Of a DNA stretch of 64,000 bases, positions 52,876-60,886 are shown one piece after another. Under the pieces are notes generated by a model. It made no database searches, was not told the DNA's origin, and saw only the letters and a program-made list of their open reading frames with translations. The DNA comes from Planctomycetales bacterium 10988. Lineage in GTDB: Bacteria; Planctomycetota; Planctomycetia; Pirellulales; Pb10988. The stretch's first letter is position 1. Every line of letters begins with the position of its first letter. A program made the position numbers and the translations under genes. Location of the stretch: the NCBI GenBank assembly GCA_009664345.1, contig CP043547.1, forward strand, positions 4,740,709 through 4,804,708, written 5' to 3'.

Positions 52876-53570
52876 TTAAATCATCGACTCTCCCCGCGAA
52901 CGAGGTTCAGCTCATAAAGTTGACGGATTTTCGTGAGGAAGCCCAGGAGCTATTGATCAAGGCTCAGCAAGAGGCCGCCGCGATCAAAGAGAAAGCCTAC
53001 CAAGAAGCGGAGGAAATCCGTGAAGCTGCCTATTTAGAAGGGATGGCTCGCGCGGAGGCAGAGAATGAATCGCGAGTTCAGGCGGAAGTGGCACAGCAAA
53101 ATCAACACTTCACTTTAAACCTAAAAAACATCCGACAACAGCTTGACCAAGCCGAAGAGTTGTGGCGGGCAGGATCCGAAAACCGCTTTTTGCAATTGAT
53201 TCTAGAGGCCGCTACGTTACTCACGAGGAAAGAAATGGGTAGCGACCGATCAATTTCTCAACAATGGTTGCAAGAAGCCCTCGACCTCGCCAGAGGTAGC
53301 ACTCGCTTTGAGGTGCATGTCCCTCCGGCAGAACTTCGCCATTATGAATTCATGCAAAAAGCACTTTTGAATAATGACGAGATGGAATCGATACAATTTC
53401 TTGCGGATGATCAGATTTCCCCAGGAGGCTGCAAACTTTGCTTAGCTAATGGGGAGATTGACCAACAGCTTGAAGCTCAAGTCGCCCGATTATGGGAAGA
53501 GTTGTTCGGAAGGCCACTTGAATGCAAAAATCGCTTTTCGAAAATCATTCGTAATCAAGAGGCCGTTTAG
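52863..53570 (+). CDS. fliH: Flagellar assembly protein FliH (SctL family)
   Basis: 235 residues. FliH is the regulator of the FliI ATPase. Residues 30-95 are a highly charged coiled coil (AQQEAAAIKEKAYQEAEEIREAA), followed by a C-terminal domain with LEAATLLTRKEMGSD and ISPGGCKLCLANGEID, the family's VSPGGCxIET pattern. It overlaps fliG and is three bases from fliI, so translational coupling on both sides is likely. Confidence 0.87.
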   Translation: MAEVIKSSTLPANEVQLIKLTDFREEAQELLIKAQQEAAAIKEKAYQEAEEIREAAYLEGMARAEAENESRVQAEVAQQNQHFTLNLKNIRQQLDQAEELWRAGSENRFLQLILEAATLLTRKEMGSDRSISQQWLQEALDLARGSTRFEVHVPPAELRHYEFMQKALLNNDEMESIQFLADDQISPGGCKLCLANGEIDQQLEAQVARLWEELFGRPLECKNRFSKIIRNQEAV

Positions 53571-53573
53571 CCA

Positions 53574-54890
53574 ATGCTTACAAGTCTCAAGGAACAACTC
53601 GAACACGTCACGTTAAGCCGCATTGTAGGTCGAATTGATCAGACCTGCGGGAACACCCTCGCGGCGATTGATCTCCCGGTGCCCTTGGGGTCACTCGTTC
53701 AGATCGATCGACCGCAGGCATCCCCGTTGAAGGCCGAGGTCATCGGTTTTCGCGATTGCTGGACGCTGCTTCTGCCGCTAGGGAGTACGGAGGGAATTCG
53801 CCGCTATCAACCGGTTTCTCTTTTGCAAAGCACACGCACCTTTCCTATTGGTGACAATCTTTTGGGAAGGATTTTGGACGGAAATGGAAAGACGCTCGAA
53901 GGGCCGCCGCTCTCGGTGATGACTTCGCGAGCAAACTTGTGCCTCAAGCCGATCGATGCCTTGACGCGTCCCCCGATTACACAACCGTTTTCTACAGGGA
54001 TTCGAGCGATCGATGGCTTTCTCACCTGTGGATATGGTCAACGCCTAGGGATTCATGCGACCGCCGGGGTGGGCAAGAGTACGTTGCTTAGCATGTTCGC
54101 TCGACACGCCGAGGTCGATGTGATCGTGGTCGCTTTGATCGGCGAACGCGGTCGTGAAGTCCGAGAGTTTCTCGATCATGCGCTTTCGACAGAGTCGAGA
54201 AAGCGAACTGTGATCGTCGTGGCAACCAGCGACGAACCGGCACCACTTCGAATCCGAGCGGTATGGGGGTCGGCCTGCGTGGCGGAACATTTCCGCAACC
54301 AAGGGAAGAAGGTACTTTGGTTGATCGATTCCATGACAAGGGTCGCCCATGCCCAACGAGAAATCGGTTTGGCCGCCGGAGAACCACCGGTGACGCGGGG
54401 CTATCCGCCTTCGGTCTTCTCGCTTTTACCCCGGATTGTCGAACGAGCTGGCACGACCGAGCGGGGAAGTATTACCGCGTTTGCCACCATTTTATTAGAA
54501 GATGAAGCTGAGGAAGCCAATGATCCTTGCGCGGAGGCATTGCACGGCCACCTTGATGGGCATATTCGTCTCACGCGAAAGTTGGCCGCCGCGGGTCACT
54601 ATCCCGCGATTGATTTGGCCCAAAGCCTTAGTCGCTTAATGCCCTCGCTGATCAACGACCAACATCGAGGTGCCGTTGACCGCTTGCGGGCTGCCTTTGC
54701 TCTTTGCAAAGAGAATGAGCTTCTGCGTAAAAGCGGGCTTCTGCGACCAGGACAAAATCCCGAATTCGATCGTGCTTGGAATGTCTGTCAGGACACCATG
54801 GCATTTTTGCGGCAGGGCGGCAACGACCCTTCTCCCGTTCACGAAACGATAGACAAGCTCGAACGCCTGGCAACAAGGCTTTCGGAGTAA
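53574..54890 (+). CDS. fliI: Flagellum-specific ATPase FliI
   Basis: 438 residues. The type III export ATPase, homologous to F1-beta. Walker A is HATAGVGKST, with ATAG where most FliI proteins have AGSG; Walker B KVLWLIDSMTRVA and the ALIGERGREVREF motif are present. The FliI signature PVTRGYPPSVFSLLPRIVERAG and the arginine-finger region are complete. Overall length and domain order are normal. It is flanked by fliH and fliJ. Confidence 0.95.
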   Translation: MLTSLKEQLEHVTLSRIVGRIDQTCGNTLAAIDLPVPLGSLVQIDRPQASPLKAEVIGFRDCWTLLLPLGSTEGIRRYQPVSLLQSTRTFPIGDNLLGRILDGNGKTLEGPPLSVMTSRANLCLKPIDALTRPPITQPFSTGIRAIDGFLTCGYGQRLGIHATAGVGKSTLLSMFARHAEVDVIVVALIGERGREVREFLDHALSTESRKRTVIVVATSDEPAPLRIRAVWGSACVAEHFRNQGKKVLWLIDSMTRVAHAQREIGLAAGEPPVTRGYPPSVFSLLPRIVERAGTTERGSITAFATILLEDEAEEANDPCAEALHGHLDGHIRLTRKLAAAGHYPAIDLAQSLSRLMPSLINDQHRGAVDRLRAAFALCKENELLRKSGLLRPGQNPEFDRAWNVCQDTMAFLRQGGNDPSPVHETIDKLERLATRLSE

Positions 54891-54939
54891 TCATTTTCCG
54901 CTCGAAGTAGGAAACTTCTCTTTTTCACGGAGGTCCGAA

Positions 54940-55395
54940 ATGGAAAACTTCAGTCAAGTCATTGCCTCGCAAAAACTCCTTTGGCAACAAGCCCAACAGG
55001 CATTGCAACAGCTTCAATTAGAAGAAGCAAAGTATCAACAACAGCGTCAGGATTTACATCAACGTCAAAAAGCACTTTTGGAAAGTCGCAAAGATTTGCT
55101 CGGCAGTTGCCAATTCGCTATCGCTGACTGGAACGATCATCATTCCTCGAATCGCTACTTTCGTGAAGAGGCTCAGTCCATCAATCATGACCTGTTGATG
55201 CTTCGGCAACGAATCTCCGAACAGGCGGCGGCAGTCTTTTCCTTGCGACAAACGTACGATTCTTTATTAACCCAGGCGAAGCGGGAGGCTTCTCTCTTGC
55301 AGCAACGGGAACAAGCGAAGCAGGATCAGGCCTTTCTTGATCAGCAACCATCACGCAGCACATCCGCTTGGTCGGGAATCTCGAAAGCGTCCTAA
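54940..55395 (+). CDS. fliJ: Flagellar protein FliJ
   Basis: 151 residues, nearly all coiled coil, lysine-, glutamine- and glutamate-rich (QQALQQLQLEEAKYQQQRQDLHQRQKALLESR). FliJ binds the FliI ring and FlhA and resembles the gamma subunit of F1. Family sequence is poorly conserved, so the call rests mainly on position directly after fliI, helical character and length near 147. GGAGG lies five bases before the ATG. Confidence 0.75.
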   Translation: MENFSQVIASQKLLWQQAQQALQQLQLEEAKYQQQRQDLHQRQKALLESRKDLLGSCQFAIADWNDHHSSNRYFREEAQSINHDLLMLRQRISEQAAAVFSLRQTYDSLLTQAKREASLLQQREQAKQDQAFLDQQPSRSTSAWSGISKAS

Positions 55396-55422
55396 CTCAT
55401 AAAAAGCATTTTTTGAATACGA

Positions 55423-55884
55423 ATGAGTATCGGTATGAATCAAGCCGGAAATTTTCTTGGGGTCTTCTGTAGCGTTTTGGTAGGAATCCAAATATTACTT
55501 TTGGGATTTTTCTCTATGACCGGCTGGTGGCACGAGCAGCCATTGGCCCATGTCGCCGACTTATGGGATACGATTGAAGGAGAAGACGAGCAAGCGATTC
55601 CTTACGAACAGGCGGAAGAACTACTTGCTACCCTTCCGGAAGAACCGCAACATTCGCGGAAGCTTACTCCTGCTTCTCAAAAGTTCCTGGCCGCGATCGA
55701 GGGGAATCGTTTCGAGGAAATGCGAGCGAGCTATCTCTCAATGAATGGGCAAGAGCAACAAGAACTGTGGCAACTTTTGGGAGAGGAAGAGTTTCACTCG
55801 GCGCGGGAACGACTTATGCAACACCTCTTTTCCCGAGATGAAGTGCGTGTTGTGCAAGAGCCAGCAGCGACGATCACCAAGTAA
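55423..55884 (+). CDS. Membrane-anchored protein after fliJ, unknown
   Basis: 153 residues. A single membrane segment (NFLGVFCSVLVGIQILLLGFFSMTGWW) is followed by an acidic helical region. In many bacteria a MotE-like stator or chaperone gene occupies this position, but I see no family motif. Two ATG codons (55423 and 55435) are possible. It is convergent with mnmA and the last gene of the flagellar block. Confidence 0.6.
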   Translation: MSIGMNQAGNFLGVFCSVLVGIQILLLGFFSMTGWWHEQPLAHVADLWDTIEGEDEQAIPYEQAEELLATLPEEPQHSRKLTPASQKFLAAIEGNRFEEMRASYLSMNGQEQQELWQLLGEEEFHSARERLMQHLFSRDEVRVVQEPAATITK

Positions 55885-55903
55885 TTCGCTTAGCGACAGC
55901 CTC

Positions 55904-57058
55904 TTAATTATCGATCCAGCCTCCACCGAGGACCTGATCGCCGCGATAGCAGACGACCGCTTGACCGGGGGCAACGCCATGCTTCGGCTCGGCCATCTCG
56001 ACCGACATCCGATTCTCTGGAAGAATCTGCACGGTCGCCGGGACGGGGACGCTGAGGTAACGAATTTTGACATCGCATTCGATTTTGCAATCCGGATCAC
56101 CCGGGGCGGCAGGCAGGTCGATGAGCCAATTCGTATTCGACGCAGTCAACGAAGTGCAGGCGAGGTCGTCCTTTCTGCCTAGAACAACCTGCTTGGAGTC
56201 GGCATCGATTCGCACTACATAACGAGGCTCTCCGAAGGCAATCCCCAGCCCTTTTCGTTGGCCGATGGTAAAGCGTTCGATGCCGGCATGTTGGCCAAGC
56301 ACTTCGCCTTCGACGCTTACGAAATCCCCGGCAGTATCAAGCTCGCCCTGGCGACGGCGAACGAAGTTGGCATAATTTCCGTCCGGCACAAAACAAATTT
56401 CTTGACTATCTTTCTTATCGGCCACCCGCATTCCTATCTCGGCGGCGATGCGACGGATCTCGGTCTTGCGATAATTCCCGACAGGAAAACGGAGACGCGG
56501 GAACAACTCGCGATCGATTCCCGCCAGGACATACGACTGATCCTTGTCTTGATCCAAGCCGCGAAAGAGACCCAACTCTCCATCCTCATCCTCTTCGATG
56601 CGGGCATAATGTCCCGTAGCAATCATCTCCGCCCCGATGCCCCTGGCGTAATCCCACAGCTTCCCGAACTTCAACCAATTGTTGCACATCACGCACGGAT
56701 TCGGAGTGCGGGCTTGCAGATATTCTTCGACAAAGTAATCCATGATGCGGCCGAATTCTTGCTGAAAGTCCACCGCATAGAAAGAAATATCCAACCGATC
56801 GGCCATCCGGCGAGCGTCCTCGGCATCGCTGGCACTACAACAACCCTGCTTATGCCCCGGCTTGAGAATCGGCAAAGCGGCTGGTTGCGTCTTGCCCGCG
56901 GTTTGCCCTGGCGCGGCCTCGACCGAACACGCCGTTTGCGGGGAATGTTCTCCATGTCGCATGAAGAGGCCGATCACTTCGTGGCCTGCTTGCTGCAATA
57001 AATAGGCGGCAACGCTGCTATCGACACCGCCGGACATGGCCAACACGACACGGGACAT
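55904..57058 (-). CDS. mnmA: tRNA-uridine 2-sulfurtransferase MnmA
   Basis: 384 residues. MnmA makes s2U34 in tRNA(Lys/Glu/Gln). The PP-loop motif VLAMSGGVDSSVAAYLL opens the protein; TPNPCVMCNNWLKFG and QEICFVPDG supply the two catalytic cysteines. GRKDDL and the C-terminal barrel segment are conserved. A ~40-residue insertion at 35-75, with CSVEAAPGQTAGKTQ and a GCCSASDAEDARRMAD helix, is longer than in E. coli. AAAGGAA lies ten bases before the ATG. Confidence 0.95.
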   Translation of the reverse strand: MSRVVLAMSGGVDSSVAAYLLQQAGHEVIGLFMRHGEHSPQTACSVEAAPGQTAGKTQPAALPILKPGHKQGCCSASDAEDARRMADRLDISFYAVDFQQEFGRIMDYFVEEYLQARTPNPCVMCNNWLKFGKLWDYARGIGAEMIATGHYARIEEDEDGELGLFRGLDQDKDQSYVLAGIDRELFPRLRFPVGNYRKTEIRRIAAEIGMRVADKKDSQEICFVPDGNYANFVRRRQGELDTAGDFVSVEGEVLGQHAGIERFTIGQRKGLGIAFGEPRYVVRIDADSKQVVLGRKDDLACTSLTASNTNWLIDLPAAPGDPDCKIECDVKIRYLSVPVPATVQILPENRMSVEMAEPKHGVAPGQAVVCYRGDQVLGGGWIDN

Positions 57059-57133
57059 GGAAATTTTCCTTTGAAAAAGAGGGTTGGGTATTAGGTTAGG
57101 ATCGGGAAATCAAAAAGAGGGAATTAAGGAATC

Positions 57134-57168
57134 GTGTTCGGTGTTCGGTGTTCGGTGTTCGGTGTTCG
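57134..57168 (+). repeat. Five tandem GTGTTCG heptamers (left arm)
   Basis: Exact units GTGTTCG from 57134 to 57168, followed by GG. The arm is matched in inverted orientation at 57294-57321. Confidence 0.9.
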
Positions 57169-57293
57169 GGAAGTTGGATAGAATTTAAAAAGTGCTTTTT
57201 AGTTTGCTTAGTTTAATAATTTTCAAAAAGTAGTTTTTTTATTTGATCGTTCGCATTCGGCATCTATTGCCAGTGCAGGTTCACTTCAAGAAC

Positions 57294-57321
57294 CGAACAC
57301 CGAACACTGAAAACCGAACAC
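57294..57321 (-). repeat. Inverted GTGTTCG heptamers (right arm)
   Basis: Units CGAACAC (the complement of GTGTTCG) at 57294-57300, 57301-57307 and 57315-57321. Together with the left arm they can fold into a hairpin that encloses about 125 bases. Confidence 0.85.
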
Positions 57322-57377
57322 GATCCGTCACCCTGGTGCCAGTTCTACGCCGCCAAGGCCAGGTTTTCTTCGAAAAC

Positions 57378-58592
57378 CTATTCCTTAATTTCGATTCCTT
57401 TTGGAATGACGACGATTCCGCCTTCGCTGACGGTGAAGCCGCGGGAGCGGTCGAGTTCTTCATTGTAACCGATTTCCACGCCGGGCGGGATGTGGACGCC
57501 TTTGTCGATGATGGCCCGGCGGATTTTTGCCTTTCGACCGATATCGACGCCATCGAAGAGGATCGAATCTTCGACCGAGGCATAACTGTTGATTCGCGTG
57601 GCCGGTCCGACGATGCTTCGCTTGACCATGCCACCGGAAAGGATCGCTCCAGGGCAAACAATACTATCGAGGGCCTCGCCACGTCGCGCTTCTCCTGCAA
57701 AGACAAATTTTGCCGGGGGAAGGCTCGGGAGGTACGTTCGAAGCGGCCAATGTTCGTCATAAGTGTTGAGCAGAGGATCGACCGAAACGAGGTCCATATT
57801 CGCCTCGTAGTAAGCATCCAAGGTGCCGACATCTCGCCAATACGCTTCCGTCTTTCGATTTTCATCGAGAAAGGGATAAGCGAACACCCGCTGTTGATCG
57901 ATGATCGAAGGGATAATGTCCTTGCCGAAATCGTGCTGGCTATTCTCGGTAGTTGCGTCGAGGCAGAGCTGCTCAAACAGGAACCGAGCGTTGAAGACAT
58001 ACAGTCCCATCGAGGCCAGGCAGCGGTCCTCGCCAGGGATCGTCTTCGGGGAATCGGGCTTCTCCTCAAAGCCGACAATCCGCTGCTCTGCGTTCACTTC
58101 CATCACGCCGAACTCGCGGGCTTCCTTCATCGTGACAGGCAAGGCGGCGATCGTCAAATCCGCGCTCCGCTCCTGATGCGAGGCAATTAACTTCGCATAG
58201 TCCATCTTATAAATATGGTCGCCGGCCAGGATCAGGACGTAATCAGGGCGGTATTTTTCGATCGAATAGATATTTTGATACACCGCGTCCGCCGTGCCGG
58301 AGTACCAGTTTTCATCGATCCGTTGTTGCGGAGGAACGACATCCACGAACTCGCCGAGTTCACGCGGAAGGAACCGCCAAGCGAGATTGATATGTCGGTC
58401 CAAGCTCATCGCTTTGTATTGCGTGAGGACAAGGATGTGACGCAGGCCACTATTCACACAATTGGACAAAGCAAAGTCGATAATCCGATACGATCCCCCA
58501 AAAGGAACCGCCGGCTTGGCACGATCTCTGGTCAAAGGCTCCAGTCGCGAACCTTTTCCACCCGCTAATATCACGGCCAATACCCGAGGCAT
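57378..58592 (-). CDS. glgC: Glucose-1-phosphate adenylyltransferase (ADP-glucose pyrophosphorylase)
   Basis: 404 residues from the ATG at 58592, which has AAGGA at a spacing of six. First enzyme of bacterial glycogen synthesis, allosterically regulated in relatives. AVILAGGKGSRLEPLTRDRAKPAVPFGG, FALSNCVNSGLRHILVLTQYK and WYSGTADAVYQNI are GlgC signatures; DHIYKMDY holds a catalytic aspartate and the C-terminal left-handed helix (AILSGGMVKRSIVGPATRI) is complete. No other glycogen genes are nearby. Confidence 0.95.
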   Translation of the reverse strand: MPRVLAVILAGGKGSRLEPLTRDRAKPAVPFGGSYRIIDFALSNCVNSGLRHILVLTQYKAMSLDRHINLAWRFLPRELGEFVDVVPPQQRIDENWYSGTADAVYQNIYSIEKYRPDYVLILAGDHIYKMDYAKLIASHQERSADLTIAALPVTMKEAREFGVMEVNAEQRIVGFEEKPDSPKTIPGEDRCLASMGLYVFNARFLFEQLCLDATTENSQHDFGKDIIPSIIDQQRVFAYPFLDENRKTEAYWRDVGTLDAYYEANMDLVSVDPLLNTYDEHWPLRTYLPSLPPAKFVFAGEARRGEALDSIVCPGAILSGGMVKRSIVGPATRINSYASVEDSILFDGVDIGRKAKIRRAIIDKGVHIPPGVEIGYNEELDRSRGFTVSEGGIVVIPKGIEIKE

Positions 58593-58932
58593 ACTCATTC
58601 CTTTTTCCGTAAGAGGTCCCATTCCTCACGCTACGCTGAATAAAACGAAGCCGTTTTGTGTTCCTAACAGTTTATCGGAGTGGCATTATTTTCCAAGGAA
58701 GCGAAGCGCCTTTCTTGGAGTGTGTGGTCAAAAGTAAATTGGGAGTTACCTATTCCAGGTGTTCACCTGATTCTGAAGGGTTTTGACCACTGGCTCTTGG
58801 TTCTACGTAACGAGAAGGGGAAAGTCGGTAAAATTTTTTTGCGGTTTGGTCAAAAAGGGATACCCTAAAGAGGGCTGGTACGCGTTCCCAAAGAAAGGAA
58901 CCTTTGCACCTCTTATGATCGGGCATGGAGTG
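58593..58932. other. Intergenic region between glgC and the first caspase gene
   Basis: 340 bases with divergent genes on both sides. Several TTGACC or GGTCAAA segments occur (near 58726, 58780, 58850). No promoter consensus is convincing; the ATG at 58933 has only weak Shine-Dalgarno sequence. Confidence 0.4.
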
Positions 58933-60699
58933 ATGAGTAGACTTTTCTCAATACTGTGGGTTTGCACCTTCTATTATAGTTGTCTTCCGGCTACCTCGGC
59001 GATCGCCCAAGAACCCGCCGAAGGCCAGAAGTACGCGCTCTTGATCGGGGTGGATGATTATACGCATCTCAATCCGTTGAAATTCTGTGGATCGGATATG
59101 CGGGGCTTGCGGGATCAGCTGCTACGAAGTGGCTTTGCGGAAGATCATATCTATACGATGCACGATCGGGCCGAAGAAAATCGCTACCGCCCGAACACCT
59201 TTGCTTTCAAGCAGCAGCTCAAAGTCGTGCTCAGCTTGGTTGAGGCCGAAGATACCCTCTTTATTGCGTTTAGTGGGCATGGTTTGCATTTAGAGGGGAA
59301 GAGCTATCTTTGTCCACTCGATGCGAATCCGAACTATCTGGAATCGTTGATCTCCGTGGAGTCGATTTTCGAGCAATTAGCAGAGTGTCCGGCCCGTCAG
59401 AAGCTATTCTTGGTTGATGCTTGCCGCAATGAGGTGGACCCGCCGGGGCGAAGATCGGTCTCTCTTTCGCATAATTCCCGTAGTTTAACGCAATCGCTTC
59501 AGCACCCTCCCAGTGGTTTGGTGGTGCTGACGAGTTGCGATGTCGGCGAATATGCCCTCGAAGATGAAAATCTCGACCACGGGATCTTCACGCATTTTCT
59601 GATGGAAGGCTTGCAAGGGAAGGCGGATTTCAACCAAGACGGCCTGGTGAAAATCTTCGAGCTTTTTGAATTTGTGAATCAGCAGACGAAAGATTACGTC
59701 GCCCGGAATTTCACCGAAGTTCAGCGGCCCACGCTCAAGGGGGAACTGAATGGCAATTTTATCGTGGCGACTTTGGAAAAGACCTCGCCCGATCCAAGCC
59801 CGTCCAGACCCTCGAAGCCTGCCGAGATGCGGCCATCCCCTTCCTCAACCGAACGCCCGAGCATCGATCCTGCCCGCGAGACCGGGCGGAAAGAACTTGT
59901 GGAACTCGTGAACACCTTGAAACAGGTGGAAAGCTATCTCGCTCAGAACGAGATCGAGCGAGCACTCATAGTCTGTGAAAAATTCCGCTCACAAAACATC
60001 GGCGAAGTTCGCCTTCTAGGGCAAATCTCCGCGAAACTTGCGGAAGTGCAAATCCCCAACGATTATTATGCCCTGGGGCCAGATCATGCCGTGCAACTCC
60101 TGAGAGCGGTGGGAGATCGTTACTATATCCAATTTTATGACAGAAAAACTCCGCAACGAGGTTGGATTCAGCAGGCGGATTTGGACCCGAAACGCGTTGT
60201 TGCCAAGGCGATCCCGAAAAGGAGCAAGGCCCTGAACGCAACGCCTTTTGAGCTGTTGAACATTCCCAGTTTGGCGGTGATTCGTGAACCTCCCTACTCT
60301 CGAAAACCGCCACGCGAGGCCTACGAACAACGCAAGAGGGCGATGCTTGCCATTCGCGAAATCGTGCCGGTCGTCGAGAGATATCTCAAAGAAGAGAACT
60401 TTGAATACGCTCTAGGAACCATCGAAAAATTCAACGGTCAGCAGGAGGTAACGGCGAAACTTCATCTGCAAGCCACGACTCAACGCGAAGTGGAACTGAA
60501 AATCGGAACCAAGGTCGTCGCGACTCTCCGGCCAAGCCAAGAAGTCGAAATCACGAAAATCTCAGACGATTGGCTTTGGGTAGAAGCCCTCAATCCGAGC
60601 GCCGATACTGATTTCAACCGGACTTCTCAGACCTTGCAAGGCTGGGCACCGCGGAGTGAATTTTATCGGCTTCGCGTGACGACGAAGTATGCAAATTAA
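58933..60699 (+). CDS. Secreted caspase-like (peptidase C14) protein 1
   Basis: 588 residues from the ATG at 58933, chosen because it begins a signal peptide (FSILWVCTFYYSCLPATSAIA); ATGs at 58915 and earlier are less likely. The catalytic p20-like domain has IAFSGHGLHLEGKSYLCPLD with His116 and FLVDACRNEVDPPGRRS with Cys164. DFNQDGLVKIFE is a perfect EF-hand loop. The last 200 residues include SH3-like segments ending GWAPRSEF. Secretion suggests an extracellular or periplasmic role. Its paralogs follow in tandem. Confidence 0.85.
   Translation: MSRLFSILWVCTFYYSCLPATSAIAQEPAEGQKYALLIGVDDYTHLNPLKFCGSDMRGLRDQLLRSGFAEDHIYTMHDRAEENRYRPNTFAFKQQLKVVLSLVEAEDTLFIAFSGHGLHLEGKSYLCPLDANPNYLESLISVESIFEQLAECPARQKLFLVDACRNEVDPPGRRSVSLSHNSRSLTQSLQHPPSGLVVLTSCDVGEYALEDENLDHGIFTHFLMEGLQGKADFNQDGLVKIFELFEFVNQQTKDYVARNFTEVQRPTLKGELNGNFIVATLEKTSPDPSPSRPSKPAEMRPSPSSTERPSIDPARETGRKELVELVNTLKQVESYLAQNEIERALIVCEKFRSQNIGEVRLLGQISAKLAEVQIPNDYYALGPDHAVQLLRAVGDRYYIQFYDRKTPQRGWIQQADLDPKRVVAKAIPKRSKALNATPFELLNIPSLAVIREPPYSRKPPREAYEQRKRAMLAIREIVPVVERYLKEENFEYALGTIEKFNGQQEVTAKLHLQATTQREVELKIGTKVVATLRPSQEVEITKISDDWLWVEALNPSADTDFNRTSQTLQGWAPRSEFYRLRVTTKYAN
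59626..59661 (+). other. EF-hand-like calcium loop in caspase-like protein 1
   Basis: DFNQDGLVKIFE has Asp1, Asn3, Asp5, Gly6, hydrophobic residue 8 and Glu12, the canonical 12-residue EF-hand loop. Confidence 0.6.
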
Positions 60700-60886
60700 A
60701 GGGATTCGATTTCCTCAATTTAACGAAAAACTCCTACAGTTTCTGCGAGGGGATGATTATAACTAAAGATGTCATATCTCTATTCAGCGATTTATCGACC
60801 TCGGCATCTATACTTTAAACCAAAATGGGAAGTAACCCGTTCATCGTACAGAAGCTTTATTGGAACTTTACAACCTGGGGGGACCG

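Larger units (their letters stand above)
50086..57240. repeat. Recurring AAAAAGYRCTTTTT palindrome in the flagellar region
   Basis: Copies close to the consensus CAAAAAGYRCTTTTTGAAT are found at 50086, 50122, 51286, 52106, 53355, 55066, 55401, 57187 and 57224, with a looser one at 53525 and copies outside this span at 18944 and 40446. Those in fliF, fliH and fliJ read QKALL in frame, whereas the one in fliG is in another frame (NSTFWN), so the constraint is on DNA, not protein. Confidence 0.6.
57059..57377. other. Intergenic region between mnmA and glgC with inverted repeats
   Basis: 319 bases downstream of glgC and upstream of mnmA. It holds the heptamer inverted repeat and two copies of the AAAAAGYRCTTTTT palindrome, but no gene. 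Confidence 0.6.

Noticed and set aside
57134-57321. Possible CRISPR array
   Set aside because: The repeats are 7-bp direct units without spacers and are inverted on the other side; no cas genes are nearby.
57243-58190. 315-codon plus-strand frame opposite glgC
   Set aside because: glgC is unambiguous on the minus strand.
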